Assembly: GCF_001644035.1 (NCBI RefSeq)
Contig: NZ_LUUG01000044.1
Location: 1 to 64,000 of the forward strand
Direction of reading: 5' to 3'
From: Methylomonas methanica
Lineage (GTDB): Bacteria > Pseudomonadota > Gammaproteobacteria > Methylococcales > Methylomonadaceae
Length of the DNA stretch: 64,000 bases
Shown here: piece after piece, positions 38,382 through 48,243 of the stretch
Numbering within the stretch: position 1 is the first letter of the stretch
Layout of the letters: each line of letters opens with the position of its first letter
Notes under the pieces: model-generated
Seen by the model: only the letters and a program-made list of their open reading frames with translations
Databases searched by the model: none
Told to the model about the DNA's origin: nothing
Program-made: the position numbers and the translations under genes

Positions 38382-38813
38382 ATGGCAATCAGAAATTTAT
38401 TGCTGGTGTCTATCTTGCTTTATGCAGCAGATAGCTTAAGCGCGGTTTATAAATGTACCGATGCGAACGGCCGCGCTGTCTATTCAGACACCGCATGCGA
38501 TACCAAAATTGATCGTAAGGCCGCCAATTTGAAACCGCTTGCAGAAGTTAAAGCCGAGCAACCGCCTTTATCCAAAATAACCGACAAGATTAAGAGCCTT
38601 TTCCATAGCGACTCAAACTCGGAGCAAGCGGATGGCGCACCAACTGCCGGTGCCGTAGAGCACCGCTCGCAAAAATACGTATGCGACGGTCGCGCCTATT
38701 GCTCACAAATGACCTCTTGCGAAGAAGCTACTTTTTTCATCAACAACTGTCCGGACACCAAAATGGATGGCAACAATGACGGCATTCCCTGCGAAAAGCA
38801 GTGGTGTCGATAA
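38382..38813 (+). CDS. Secreted DUF4124 plus excalibur calcium-binding protein
   Basis: A 143-residue exported protein: signal peptide LLLVSILLYAADSLSA, a DUF4124 domain (VYKCTDANGRAVYSDTACD) and a C-terminal excalibur domain (KYVCDGRAYCSQMTSCEEA, then D-x-N-x-DG-x-PCE). Excalibur domains bind calcium and occur in surface proteins and nucleases; here no nuclease domain is present. It lies 33 bp after cysD on the same strand, with GGCGG before the ATG. Confidence 0.85.
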   Translation: MAIRNLLLVSILLYAADSLSAVYKCTDANGRAVYSDTACDTKIDRKAANLKPLAEVKAEQPPLSKITDKIKSLFHSDSNSEQADGAPTAGAVEHRSQKYVCDGRAYCSQMTSCEEATFFINNCPDTKMDGNNDGIPCEKQWCR

Positions 38814-38831
38814 GTTTTTTACAGGTGGCTC

Positions 38832-39035
38832 ATGCAATTACATGAACAAATACAACAACATCTCGTAAATCTTGAACCCGGCCTACAAGCTGAGGTACTC
38901 GATTTCGTCCTGTTCCTGGAAGAAAAACAAAAGAAGCGACAGCCAGATCAGACAGTAAGCGAAGAAGAAGCCCTGCAAATTCATCAACAATTGATGGATC
39001 AGTATGCCGACACCTTTGCGAAATTAGCGCAGTAA
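38832..39035 (+). CDS. DUF2281-family antitoxin
   Basis: A 67-residue acidic, helical protein of the DUF2281/VapB-like type (LEPGLQAEVLDFVLFLEEK). Such proteins act as antitoxins beside small toxins. AGGTGG lies just before the ATG. The Doc-like toxin gene begins 2 nt after its stop, which is the strongest evidence for its role. It does not look like Phd, the usual Doc antitoxin. Confidence 0.78.
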   Translation: MQLHEQIQQHLVNLEPGLQAEVLDFVLFLEEKQKKRQPDQTVSEEEALQIHQQLMDQYADTFAKLAQ

Positions 39036-39037
39036 CA

Positions 39038-39415
39038 ATGCCCGACTTGTTTTTTATCTCAAAAACATTGGCATTAACGATACATCGGCAACAAATAGAA
39101 CGCTTCGGCGGTACGCAAGGCATTAGAGATGACACATTGCTGGAATCGGCGCTCGGCGCAGCCCAACAAACCTGGCATTACAGCGGCAACATTTTTCAAA
39201 CCGCCGCTCAATATTGCTATTCGCTGGCCAATAACCACCCTTTTCTGGATGGTAACAAGCGAGCCGCTGCGGCCTGTATGCTGGTTTTTCTAGCAACCAA
39301 CCATAAACAGCCGGCGATGGACAACACCCAGCTTTACGAGTGCGTGATCAATATAGCAACTCGGCAATTGAGTCGTGATGAACTAGCCGACTTATTAAAA
39401 CAGTATTGCAAGTAA
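39038..39415 (+). CDS. doc: Doc-type Fic-family toxin
   Basis: A 125-residue Doc protein with the Fic motif [15 protein letters not shown], matching Doc (HPFxxxNKR), and the family start [20 protein letters not shown]. Doc phosphorylates elongation factor Tu and stops translation. It is complete and paired with a DUF2281 protein. The pair sits between cysD and cysN. Its end is 56 bp from the cysN start. Confidence 0.92.
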   Translation: MPDLFFISKTLALTIHRQQIERFGGTQGIRDDTLLESALGAAQQTWHYSGNIFQTAAQYCYSLANNHPFLDGNKRAAAACMLVFLATNHKQPAMDNTQLYECVINIATRQLSRDELADLLKQYCK

Positions 39416-39471
39416 GCGCTTTACAAAAAAGCGCGGCACCTTTTATAACAAATAAGGCACTTAGGAATCCC

Positions 39472-41097
39472 ATGTCACACCAATCCGACTTAATCAGCAC
39501 CGACATCAACGCCTACCTGGCGCAACACGAACGCAAAGAATTACTGCGCTTTTTAACCTGCGGCAACGTCGATGACGGCAAAAGTACCTTGATCGGCCGC
39601 TTGCTACACGATTCAAAAATGATTTACGAAGATCAACTGGCGGCGGTACAAGCCGACAGCGTCAAATCGGGCACTACCGGCGCCGGCAAGATCGATTTGG
39701 CCTTGCTGGTTGACGGTTTGCAGGCTGAACGCGAGCAAGGCATTACCATCGACGTGGCGTACCGTTATTTCTCCACCTCCACCCGCAAATTCATCATCGC
39801 CGACACACCGGGCCACGAGCAATACACCCGCAACATGGCCACCGGCGCTTCGACTTGCGATTTGGCGGTGATTTTGATTGACGCCCGTTACGGCGTGCAA
39901 ACCCAAACCAAGCGCCACAGTTTCATCGCCTCCTTATTGGGCCTGAAACACATCATCGTCGCCATCAACAAAATGGATTTGGTGGGCTATAGCGAAGAGA
40001 CTTACCGGAAAATCCAAGACGACTACCTGGCGTTTATCAAAACCCTGGATCTGCACGACGTACATTTCATCCCGATGTCGGCCTTGGACGGGGATAACGT
40101 GGTCAACCCCAGCGAAAACATGCCCTGGTTTACCGGCATGCCGATGATGGAATTGTTGAACAGCATCGAAATTGCCAGCGACCACAATTTCGACGACGCC
40201 CGTTTCCCGGTGCAGTACGTCAACCGTCCCAACCTGGATTTTCGTGGCTTCTGCGGTACCGTCGCCTCCGGGGTATTCAAAAAAGGTGATCAAATCACGG
40301 CATTGCCATCAGGCAAAACCAGCAAAATTAAATCCATCGTCACCTTCGATGGTGAGCTGGATGAGGCTTTTGCAGCCATGGCCGTCACTTTAACCCTGGA
40401 AGACGAAATTGACGTCAGCCGCGGCGACATTATTCTAGGCAAGCAGCAAGCCGCACCCAGCATCGCCGACAAATTCAAAGCCACTATCGTCTGGATGACC
40501 GAGCAAGCCATGGTGCCAGGACGCCAATACGTGATTAAACTCGCGACGCGTAGCGTGTCCGGTTCGGTGTCGATGATTCATCACCGCATCGACGTCAACA
40601 CGCTGGAACACCACGATGCCATGGAGTTGAAACTCAACGAAATCGGCTCCTGCACGGTGGCAGTCAATGCACCGGTAGTGTTCGACCCGTACAAACGCAA
40701 TAAAACCACCGGCTCGTTCATCGTCATCGACCGCCTGACCAACGTTACGGTTGGTGCCGGCATGATTACCGGCGACGCCAGTGCCGAAGACTGGTCGCCG
40801 GTGTCCGCTGCTGAGCGGGCAATTCGCTTCAGTCAAACCGCCAGCATCATCGCCTTGAGCGGCGCCAATGCCCAGCAAGTAGCCTACCAACTGGAACGCA
40901 AACTGTTCGACACCGGCCACGCCACCACGGTATTGGAACAAGCAAACAATGCGCTGGCCACCGCGATCAAAAACGCCGGCTTGTTGTGCTTGTGTCTAGA
41001 TGAAAAACCGGCATCCGCCGATCTGAGCTTCGATTGCGATCAATACAACGTCGATGACATTTACGTGGCGTTGAAGAATCGGGACGTGATTCGTTAG
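39472..41097 (+). CDS. cysN: Sulfate adenylyltransferase GTPase subunit with a relic APS-kinase tail
   Basis: A 541-residue CysN. The GTPase domain has [20 protein letters not shown] (P-loop), [17 protein letters not shown] and [10 protein letters not shown]-Tu-like beta domains follow. Residues from about 440 resemble CysC, as in CysNC fusions ([37 protein letters not shown]), but the kinase P-loop GxxGxGKS has become LSGANAQQV and the rest is shortened, so APS-kinase activity is unlikely. The Met at 39472 matches the family start and has AGGA upstream. A strong terminator follows. Confidence 0.94.
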   Translation: MSHQSDLISTDINAYLAQHERKELLRFLTCGNVDDGKSTLIGRLLHDSKMIYEDQLAAVQADSVKSGTTGAGKIDLALLVDGLQAEREQGITIDVAYRYFSTSTRKFIIADTPGHEQYTRNMATGASTCDLAVILIDARYGVQTQTKRHSFIASLLGLKHIIVAINKMDLVGYSEETYRKIQDDYLAFIKTLDLHDVHFIPMSALDGDNVVNPSENMPWFTGMPMMELLNSIEIASDHNFDDARFPVQYVNRPNLDFRGFCGTVASGVFKKGDQITALPSGKTSKIKSIVTFDGELDEAFAAMAVTLTLEDEIDVSRGDIILGKQQAAPSIADKFKATIVWMTEQAMVPGRQYVIKLATRSVSGSVSMIHHRIDVNTLEHHDAMELKLNEIGSCTVAVNAPVVFDPYKRNKTTGSFIVIDRLTNVTVGAGMITGDASAEDWSPVSAAERAIRFSQTASIIALSGANAQQVAYQLERKLFDTGHATTVLEQANNALATAIKNAGLLCLCLDEKPASADLSFDCDQYNVDDIYVALKNRDVIR

Positions 41098-41136
41098 TGA
41101 GGTATTCGCCAAGCAACGGTCTTGGCGAAACTTAGG

Positions 41137-41163
41137 AAGGGCGGCGAACTGCGCCGCCCTTTT
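41137..41163 (+). terminator. Rho-independent terminator after cysN
   Basis: GGGCGGCG pairs with CGCCGCCC around AACTG, flanked by AA and followed by TTTT. It is 40 nt past the cysN stop. Confidence 0.9.
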
Positions 41164-41172
41164 ACTTATCGT

Positions 41173-41619
41173 TTAGTTCAACAAATCCAGCGCTTTTGCC
41201 GCCGCTTTTTGCTTGGCTTTGCCTTCCACCGCTTTGGCCGCTTCGCCGGTTGATTTAGGCGCCGCGTCAACCTTGCCTTTCAATTCCGTGACCTTCTCCT
41301 TGTTGGCATTCAAGGTTTCCGCGCCTTGTTTGACTTCCGCCGGTACTGCTTGCTCCAGTTTTTGTTGAGCAGCGTCTTTAACGGCGTCCTGAGCTTGATC
41401 TTTTAGAACGGCTGGCGCGTTTTGCACGCCCTGCTGAACTTGTTGCGCCTGATTTATAACCTGACCAGCCTGTTCGGCACTTTTAACCGCGCCAGGGGCT
41501 ACCGATGTCGCAGTCTCTTTCGCCGCTTGTTTAGCCACACCTTCCAATACCGCCGATTGTGCCAACGCAGCGCCGGAAACCAATACTAAAGAACTGAATA
41601 AAATTGCTTTATGTTGCAT
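41173..41619 (-). CDS. Exported Ala/Gln/Lys-rich helical protein
   Basis: About 148 residues: a signal peptide MQHKAILFSSLVLVSGAALA, then a low-complexity helical chain rich in Ala, Gln, Glu and Lys (AAKETATSVAPGAVKSAEQA; QVQQGVQNAPAVLKDQAQD) with no Cys. No family can be named; it resembles small periplasmic coiled-coil proteins. GAGGG lies before the ATG at 41619, which is why this start is used instead of one at 41667. Confidence 0.75.
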   Translation of the reverse strand: MQHKAILFSSLVLVSGAALAQSAVLEGVAKQAAKETATSVAPGAVKSAEQAGQVINQAQQVQQGVQNAPAVLKDQAQDAVKDAAQQKLEQAVPAEVKQGAETLNANKEKVTELKGKVDAAPKSTGEAAKAVEGKAKQKAAAKALDLLN

Positions 41620-41692
41620 GGTGTTACCCTCGTATTTAGTTATTATCGAGATTAGACAATACAACACCGAAGCTTAACGGCGGATTAACCGC

Positions 41693-43111
41693 TTAGCCGG
41701 CAATCCGCTTTAACGTTGCAACCACCAATTCTTCCGCACGCGCCATAGCGTCGGCCTCGGCATAACAACGCAATTCCGGCGCATTACCGGAGGGGCGCAG
41801 ATGCACGATCTCGCCGTTGGCGAAGGTCAAGCGTAAGCCGTCGGTGGTATCGCTATTGACCGGCGCGCCTAACTTGTCGCCCCACAGTCCGCGATACGCA
41901 CTGGCATCGGCTTGCAAGCGTTCCAACAAGGCACGGCTATTGACGACCGGAAATTCCTGAATACGGTCGCTGGCAGTGTAACGTTGCGGCAAGCCTTGCA
42001 ATAGTCCCGATAACGTCACGCCTTGGGTACTCGCCATCGCCAACAAAGCTAAGGCCGGCAGCAGCGAATCGCGAGTCGGCAATGGCGCCAAGGCTTTGCC
42101 GTTCACGGACAAACCGTTTCCAGCCAGGAAGCCGCCGTTGGCCTCGAAGCCTGCCACACCGCCGCTTTCCACTTGCTCCATGCCGGCGATGACATACGGC
42201 GACCCTATCCGGGTGCGAATCACCTGCTTGAACCAGCCGGAGGCTTCGATGGCGGTATTGCAGCTCACCGGCGTCACCACCGTGTCAGCGCCCAAAAACT
42301 TCGCGCACAGCAAGCCGACGATATCGCCGCGCAGCCATTCGCCGGTTTCGTCGCCGATCAGTGGCCGGTCGCCGTCGCCGTCGGTGGAGATCAGTGCATC
42401 CAGTTTATATTCGGCGGCCCAGTTGCGGCCGCGCTGCCGATCAGCTTCACCGACGGCTTCGGTGTCGATAGGCACGAAGGTATCGGTGCGCTCCAAACCA
42501 ATCACTTCGGCACCTAATTCCGCCAGCACGTCTTTCAACACATCGCGCGCGGCGCTGGAATGTTCGTAAACGCCCACCCGCCAGCCGTTTAGCAAATCGT
42601 GCGGAAACAAGTTGGTGTAGCGCTCCTGAAATTGCGTCAGCGCCGCCGGATTAATAGCGGGCAGCTCAGCCGCCACCTCTTGCACGTCCACTGTTGCGCC
42701 GGTCATTGCCGCTTCATCGGCCTTGCTGATTTCGCCATCGGCTCGATAAAACTTGATGCCGTTGCGGTCGAATGGAATATGACTGCCGGTCACCATGATC
42801 GCCGGCAAACCTTGCGTCAGCGCATACAGGGCTAAAGCCGGCGTGGGCAACACCCCGCAAAAATCCACTTCGCAACCGGCCTGGCGTATGCCTGCAATGC
42901 AGGCTTGGGCAATTTCCGGGCTGGACGGGCGTAAGTCCATACCCAATGCGATCTTTTGGCCGCGCCGCGCCAGATTTAAACCTTGGATAAACGCCAGCGT
43001 ATAAGCAGCGCAGACTTCGCCGGTCATTTGCCTAACCAGACCGCGCGCGCCGCTGGTGCCGAACGCCACGCCGCTGTCGGCCATCATTTGTTGGATATTG
43101 ATTGTTGTCAT
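41693..43111 (-). CDS. Alpha-D-phosphohexomutase (phosphomannomutase-like)
   Basis: A 472-residue phosphohexomutase. It has the start FGTSGARGLVRQM, the catalytic Ser loop TGSHIPFDRNGIKF (usually TASHNP), the metal loop STDGDGDRPLIGD, a sugar-binding loop GFEANGGFLAGNGLSV and the C-terminal phosphate loop RPSGNAPELRCYAEA. It interconverts hexose 1- and 6-phosphates, most likely mannose or glucose, to feed polysaccharide synthesis. The TGSHIP and EANGG loops differ from classical ManB/AlgC, so substrate preference is uncertain. Confidence 0.88.
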   Translation of the reverse strand: MTTINIQQMMADSGVAFGTSGARGLVRQMTGEVCAAYTLAFIQGLNLARRGQKIALGMDLRPSSPEIAQACIAGIRQAGCEVDFCGVLPTPALALYALTQGLPAIMVTGSHIPFDRNGIKFYRADGEISKADEAAMTGATVDVQEVAAELPAINPAALTQFQERYTNLFPHDLLNGWRVGVYEHSSAARDVLKDVLAELGAEVIGLERTDTFVPIDTEAVGEADRQRGRNWAAEYKLDALISTDGDGDRPLIGDETGEWLRGDIVGLLCAKFLGADTVVTPVSCNTAIEASGWFKQVIRTRIGSPYVIAGMEQVESGGVAGFEANGGFLAGNGLSVNGKALAPLPTRDSLLPALALLAMASTQGVTLSGLLQGLPQRYTASDRIQEFPVVNSRALLERLQADASAYRGLWGDKLGAPVNSDTTDGLRLTFANGEIVHLRPSGNAPELRCYAEADAMARAEELVVATLKRIAG

Positions 43112-43141
43112 GAGTCAGGAGCTGTAGAGAGTCGATGAAAT

Positions 43142-43166
43142 GAAAAACACCGGCAAGAACGCCGGT
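43142..43166 (-). terminator. Terminator after the WYL regulator
   Basis: On the minus strand ACCGGC and GCCGGT pair around a 6-nt loop, followed by GTTTTTC. It lies about 66 nt past the regulator's stop. Confidence 0.7.
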
Positions 43167-43231
43167 TTAAACAGACATGATAGAGAAAACCTGATTTTCG
43201 GCAACCCGAATCATTACCATACGGAAAAATC

Positions 43232-43924
43232 TCATTGCGACAAACACTGCATCCGCCGAATAAAATCCTGCAAGGTTTGGCCGGCATCGTCGGTAAACAC
43301 TTCGTCCAGCACCAGCGCGCGCAGGATACGATCCAGCCGGAAATTGCGAAAGTCGCCGCGCAGTTCGCACCAGCCCACCAAGGTCCAGACGTTGCCCCAA
43401 AAATATAAGCCCAGCGGCCTGATCCGCCGCTGGCTGAAGGTGCCGTCTGCGCGGCGGTAATCCATGGATAGCAAGCGCTTGCCGTCTAGTGCCTTGCGGC
43501 AAATATCCATGGTCACATCCAAATCTTCGCGCGGCGAAAAACGTAGCGCGAATAATTTGCTGCGCTCCAGTTGCTCACGCAATTCGGCCGGCACTACCGC
43601 CGTCACTTTATCCAGTACCGACTGCGCTGAATGGCCTAGCTCTTTGCCGGCCCAGGTTTTCACCATCCGCGCACCAATTACCAAGGCCTCCAGTTCGGCA
43701 GCACTAAACATGATGGGCGGAATATCCAGACTGTGGCGCAGCATATAGCCGACGCCGGCCTCGCCTTCGATAGGAATGCCGGACAGGCTTAATACCTGGA
43801 TGTCGCGATAGATGGTACGTTCGGAAACCTCCAGACGCTCGGCGAGCGCCTTGGCGGTAACCAGCCGGCGGTTACGCAGGATTTGCACGATTTGGAATAG
43901 ACGATCAGCGCGGCGCATCAGCAA
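43232..43924 (-). CDS. YafY-type HTH/WYL-domain transcriptional regulator
   Basis: A 230-residue regulator. The N-terminal HTH_11 domain (LAERLEVSERTIYRDIQVLS) binds DNA and the C-terminal WYL domain (RIRPLGLYFWGNVWTLVGWC) is the ligand or nucleic-acid sensor; RNFRLDRI closes it. It lies 44 nt after a VOC-family gene on the same strand and may control it. Such regulators often respond to metabolites or DNA fragments; the signal is unknown. Confidence 0.9.
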   Translation of the reverse strand: MLMRRADRLFQIVQILRNRRLVTAKALAERLEVSERTIYRDIQVLSLSGIPIEGEAGVGYMLRHSLDIPPIMFSAAELEALVIGARMVKTWAGKELGHSAQSVLDKVTAVVPAELREQLERSKLFALRFSPREDLDVTMDICRKALDGKRLLSMDYRRADGTFSQRRIRPLGLYFWGNVWTLVGWCELRGDFRNFRLDRILRALVLDEVFTDDAGQTLQDFIRRMQCLSQ

Positions 43925-43968
43925 TTCGGGCAGTCAAGAGTTAAACTGCCCGCCGGTTTTATTGACCT

Positions 43969-44343
43969 TTAAGCTTGGGAATACAGGCCAACGCGGTTAC
44001 CTTCGCTATCGAGCAACATCGCGAAATAGCCACATTCGCCGTCGTGAATGGGTGTTTTTGGCATCAACACGCTGCCGCCATTTACCTCGACCTTGGCCAG
44101 CGGCTCGTTCAAATCGGCGCCGCCGTTGAAATACACCACTGCGCCGGTCGCGCTAGGTTGATAGTGCTCGCCCAATACCAGCATACCGCTGACCGCGCCT
44201 TCCTCGGCATCGAAAATTCCCAGTTGATAACCGCTCATTTCCTCATCCTTAAACGATGCATTCAAAACGCCGCGATAAAAACCCTGCGCGCGCGGCATAT
44301 CGATGACGGGTAATTCAAACCAGGTTGCTAAGTTGTTGATCAT
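43969..44343 (-). CDS. VOC-superfamily (glyoxalase/bleomycin-resistance fold) protein
   Basis: A 124-residue protein with paired beta-alpha-beta-beta-beta modules (WFELPVIDMPRAQGFYRGVL; GYFAMLLDSEGNRVGLYS). The family covers glyoxalases, dioxygenases and resistance proteins; metal-ligand residues cannot be fixed without a structure. It is the first gene of a likely two-gene unit with the WYL regulator. Confidence 0.85.
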   Translation of the reverse strand: MINNLATWFELPVIDMPRAQGFYRGVLNASFKDEEMSGYQLGIFDAEEGAVSGMLVLGEHYQPSATGAVVYFNGGADLNEPLAKVEVNGGSVLMPKTPIHDGECGYFAMLLDSEGNRVGLYSQA

Positions 44344-44425
44344 GATGTTGTCCTCGTTGTGATTAAAAGAGCCGTCATCCTAAAACAGCCCTCCTGACAG
44401 CGTTATGTCAGCAATGTTTTAGGCG

Positions 44426-45934
44426 TTAGCGCCGACCACCCAACAGCGAACCCAACACGCCGCGGATGATTTGCTTACCCACTTCCTGGCCGATGCTGCG
44501 CGCGGCACTTTTCGCGGCGGCTTCCAGCACGCTTTGTCCGCCGCTGCTGCGGCCTCGTCGGGATTTGGTAGCGGCACCCACGCCGCCCAACAACACTTCG
44601 CCCCAATTGAAACCTGATCCGGAATCGCCGCTCTCGCCGGCCGGCTCCGGCGGCGCAACTTTTTCCGCGCGGCCTTTCAGAATTTCGTAGGCCGATTCGC
44701 GATCAACCTGTTTTTCATAGTGACCCGCAATCACGGACGTACTGATAGACTCCTGGCGCTCGGCATCACTGACCGCGCCAACGTGCGAGCTTGGCGGCTT
44801 GATCATCGCCCGCTGTACCGGCAAGGGCGTACCTTTTGCGTCGAGAAAGGATACCAAGGCTTCGCCCACACCCAGTTCGGTGATAGCCGTTTCGACATCC
44901 ACCTCCGGATTGGCTCTAAAGGTTTCCGCCGCGGCTTTCACGGCTTTTTGGTCGCGCGGGGTAAAAGCGCGCAAAGCGTGCTGCACCCGGTTGCCAAGCT
45001 GTCCCAAAATCACGTCGGGAATATCCAAGGGGTTTTGACTGACAAAATACACACCCACCCCCTTGGAACGGATCAAGCGCACCACTTGTTCGATTTTTTG
45101 CAGCAGCGCAGCCGGTGCGTCGTTGAACAATAAATGCGCTTCGTCGAAAAAAAACACCAGCTTAGGTTTATCCAAATCGCCGGCTTCCGGCAGATTTTCG
45201 AATAGTTCGGACAACAACCAGAGCAACAAGGTGGCGTAAACGCGCGGCGAGTTATAAAGGGTATCCGCAGCCAGAATATTGATCACGCCCCGGCCGCCGT
45301 CGGTTTGCAGAAAATCGTTAAAATCCAAAGCCGGCTCACCGAACAGGTTCTCGCCACCTTCGTGCTCCAGTTGCAACAAGCCGCGCTGGATCGCGCCGAC
45401 ACTGGCCGCCGAAATGCTGCCGTATTCGCTAGACAACTCCGCTGCATTTTCGGAAGCATATTGCAGCAAGGCCCGCAGGTCTTTCAAATCCAATAAAAGC
45501 CAGCCATTGTCGTCGGCAATTTTAAATGCTGCTGTAAGAACGCCGCTTTGTACCTCGTTCAAATCCAGCATCCTTGCCAGCAGTAACGGCCCCATTTCCG
45601 ACACGGTCGAACGCAAGGGATGACCTTTTTTACCCAGCACATCCCAAAACAGGGTCGGCATCGCCGTATAGTCGGCGGCTATCCCCAACTCCGCCAACCT
45701 CGCTTCAACTTTGGCATTGCCGCCGCCCGCCCGGCTGATGCCGGACAAATCGCCTTTCACATCGGCCATGAATACCGGCACGCCGATTTGCGAAAACGCT
45801 TCGGCCAGGGTTTGCAGTGTGATCGTTTTGCCGGTACCGGTCGCGCCGGCGATCAAGCCGTGGCGGTTAGCCATAGTCGGCAGCAGACACAGTTCGGCAG
45901 TTTGGGATTTGGCGATCAGCAAGGGTTCGGTCAT
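44426..45934 (-). CDS. HerA-like ATPase of the DUF853/YjgR family
   Basis: About 502 residues of the DUF853 family. Walker A is [17 protein letters not shown], Walker B region [17 protein letters not shown], sensor region [21 protein letters not shown] Gly/Arg/Ser-rich tail ([18 protein letters not shown]) precedes a helical end. Members are predicted DNA-pumping helicases related to HerA and FtsK, function uncertain. The ATG at 45934 has AGGA eight bases upstream; a TTG at 45958 is less likely. Confidence 0.9.
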   Translation of the reverse strand: MTEPLLIAKSQTAELCLLPTMANRHGLIAGATGTGKTITLQTLAEAFSQIGVPVFMADVKGDLSGISRAGGGNAKVEARLAELGIAADYTAMPTLFWDVLGKKGHPLRSTVSEMGPLLLARMLDLNEVQSGVLTAAFKIADDNGWLLLDLKDLRALLQYASENAAELSSEYGSISAASVGAIQRGLLQLEHEGGENLFGEPALDFNDFLQTDGGRGVINILAADTLYNSPRVYATLLLWLLSELFENLPEAGDLDKPKLVFFFDEAHLLFNDAPAALLQKIEQVVRLIRSKGVGVYFVSQNPLDIPDVILGQLGNRVQHALRAFTPRDQKAVKAAAETFRANPEVDVETAITELGVGEALVSFLDAKGTPLPVQRAMIKPPSSHVGAVSDAERQESISTSVIAGHYEKQVDRESAYEILKGRAEKVAPPEPAGESGDSGSGFNWGEVLLGGVGAATKSRRGRSSGGQSVLEAAAKSAARSIGQEVGKQIIRGVLGSLLGGRR

Positions 45935-45958
45935 GGGCGTTTCCTGAAAAAGCGACAA

Positions 45959-46425
45959 GGATAAAAAAAGTCGCGCAACGATACCATGACCTGAATTGTT
46001 AGGTATAGGTTGGCATTATCGTCCGCCGCTCGTGCTGTTTTGTCTCAAACAATCAAAGACTCGCCTTGGGCTTTCACTACAGCCATCCATGCAATCGGCA
46101 GAATACCTTTGTAATACATTTCTTCAAACCTTCACGGATCGGTAACCGTTTTGACTTGGACAATTCGTACGATTGCGCACCGACCGAAACTCTGTTAGGT
46201 CGCTAAGACAGAATTTCTAGGAAGAATACCGACGACTTTGTTTTTACTCGAGGTTTTCTCGACAAAAGGCTGGACGTAGGTAGCTGGCAATGGAAGCGGC
46301 AACGCGTTGAAAAGTTCCAAACACAATGCGGCCAGCACACTTTAACCGACTTCGATAGACCTTTAGTTGAGACGACTGGTCGCAACTCGAAGTCAACTTG
46401 CCTATTTAAAGTTTTAGGGATTTTT
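45959..46425. other. Upstream region of the VPLPA-CTERM gene, no gene seen
   Basis: About 465 bp with low coding potential on either strand. It must hold the divergent promoters of the HerA-like and VPLPA-CTERM genes. A TTGGACAA...ATTGCGCA pair was checked as a sigma-54 site but has the wrong spacing. Confidence 0.4.
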
Positions 46426-47166
46426 ATGAAAATTAACTCGTGGCTCCTGGCATTTGCCGGGGTAATTTCAATATTTAGCGGGAGTGCCTCGGCGGCATTA
46501 ATTTCGCTGGACGGCAACGGCTTCACTGCTATCTATGACGATACCAATTTAGGCTTGTTTGGCGCTCCGACTTTATCGGGTGACGGCAATAGCGTTTTGT
46601 TCTCGCCGTTAAACTTTAAAGCCCAAGCAACCGGTACGCAAGGCACAGTGTTCACCAACAGCAATGTGCAGTTTGACATTCGACCCGATGCAAATCTGAG
46701 TTTGAGTAGCGTAAGCCTGGTGGAAAACGGCGACTACCGCCTAGTCAATCGTTCCGGCAGCATCACCTTGGCGCCTTCGGTCGATGCATCAGGCCAATTG
46801 CGTTTAACCAATCTGTGGAATGGGGTGGACCATATCGCGACCAACTTTTCCGCCGGGCCATTGACAGACTCCTGCGCCACATCGTCCGGCTGCCCGCTAA
46901 GCACTTGGTCGGCCTCGGCTACGCTGAATACGCCTGTTGCTTGGGGTAATGCCGATGTTCGCGTCAGAATCCAAAACGACTTAACCGCTGAATCTTTCAA
47001 TGTAGGTGATTCCGCATTGATCGAGAAAAAACAATCATCACAAAGTCTGGTATTTACGCCGTTTGTTGAAGGCGGATCCACCGCAGTGCCTGTTCCTGGT
47101 GCTGTCTGGTTGTTTGGCTCAGCTTTGGCTGGCCTGATTGGTCTGCGCCGTAAAGTGCGCGCGTAA
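46426..47166 (+). CDS. VPLPA-CTERM sorting-signal exported protein
   Basis: A 246-residue exported protein: signal peptide (LLAFAGVISIFSGSASA), a beta-rich body without Cys pairs except one CATSSGC, and the C-terminal sorting tag VPVPGAVWLFGSALAGLIGL followed by RRK. This is the VPLPA/PEP-CTERM pattern cut by an exosortase and often linked to extracellular polysaccharide or biofilm. No exosortase gene lies in the window. TTAGGG precedes the ATG. The body is not recognised. Confidence 0.88.
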   Translation: MKINSWLLAFAGVISIFSGSASAALISLDGNGFTAIYDDTNLGLFGAPTLSGDGNSVLFSPLNFKAQATGTQGTVFTNSNVQFDIRPDANLSLSSVSLVENGDYRLVNRSGSITLAPSVDASGQLRLTNLWNGVDHIATNFSAGPLTDSCATSSGCPLSTWSASATLNTPVAWGNADVRVRIQNDLTAESFNVGDSALIEKKQSSQSLVFTPFVEGGSTAVPVPGAVWLFGSALAGLIGLRRKVRA

Positions 47167-47399
47167 GACGAAGTTGTGCTGCTATACCCCAGCCTGACTT
47201 ATCCGGAAACGGCGGGTTTGGCTTGCTAAAAAACGTTAACACTAGACACGGATGTCGCCTTAAGATTTCAGCACGAGCAGTCGCTGGCTTTGTAACTGCT
47301 TCGCTTAAATTATCCCTGCGAGGGCAAGTTTGACATTCACCGGCCGCATTCAATAACTTTGCAGTGAAACAGCATTAACCTGGGGCACCCAAACGGGAG

Positions 47400-48056
47400 T
47401 TACAACAGCTTGAGAATATCGGTTTCCAGATCGGGATATGCGCCAAACTTAGATTGGACCAGCAAGCCCGCTCTATCAACCAGGATATAGGATGGGGTAC
47501 CTTGTAACTGGAAAAACTCGAAAGTTTCGGCGTGATAATCCAGGGTTTGTAGATATTGTTTTACCTGCGCTCGCACATGCGGTTGTCGCAAACCGATGTC
47601 TTGCTCCAAATCACTCAAGCGTTGGCTGATAAAAGCGTCAATTTCGCTTTCAATACTGCCGAATTCGCGCTTGGTCAATCTATCCATTGCTACCGGAAAA
47701 TCGATGCGATACGGTAACTTGCCGTCCTGCAACAGACCTCGCCCATTTAACACTCTAAAGGTTTCGCCGATTACTTCGCCGGTTTCGAGCAAACGTTTTA
47801 AATTTTGCAGATTATTTTTATCGAAGTCCTCAAACGCGGTGGCCAGTCCCAACACGGTCAAACCGCTCTCGGCATAACGTTGTTTTAACGCCAAGACCTG
47901 CGGCAAACAAGACAAGAAACAGCCGGGACAGTTGACTTGAAACACCGCCACCAACACGACTTGTCCAAGCAATTGTTCGAAATTGACAGACTGTCCCTGC
48001 ACCCATTCGGAAACCGATAAGGGCGGCACTTTTTGACCGATCATTACCGTTCGCAT
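47400..48056 (-). CDS. Redoxin (TlpA/AhpC-like) with a CPGC motif
   Basis: A 218-residue thioredoxin-fold protein with QVNCPGCFLSCLPQVLAL, the CPGC active site near residue 45, and the late cis-Pro block LQGTPSYILVDRAG. A helical insertion of about 60 residues sits between them (RLSDLEQDIGLRQPHVRAQ). No signal peptide is visible, so it is predicted cytoplasmic. Substrate unknown. Confidence 0.82.
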   Translation of the reverse strand: MRTVMIGQKVPPLSVSEWVQGQSVNFEQLLGQVVLVAVFQVNCPGCFLSCLPQVLALKQRYAESGLTVLGLATAFEDFDKNNLQNLKRLLETGEVIGETFRVLNGRGLLQDGKLPYRIDFPVAMDRLTKREFGSIESEIDAFISQRLSDLEQDIGLRQPHVRAQVKQYLQTLDYHAETFEFFQLQGTPSYILVDRAGLLVQSKFGAYPDLETDILKLL

Positions 48057-48243
48057 ATCGCTCTCCCCCGATAGTTTTAACGAAATCTTCGAACAAGTTG
48101 CTGATGTTCACTGCGCAAGCCCGGCGCGAACGGATCAAACTTTTAGCTGGCGTACATGGTCAGCTAGTTGATGTCCTGAAGAATCCACGTCCGCGGGCCC
48201 GCCATGACAAACCTCTTAGTTAGCTTAGACTTCGGAACCCAAG

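Noticed and set aside
46160-46190. Sigma-54 promoter before the VPLPA-CTERM gene
   Set aside because: The spacing between the TGG and TTGC elements is too long by about five bases.
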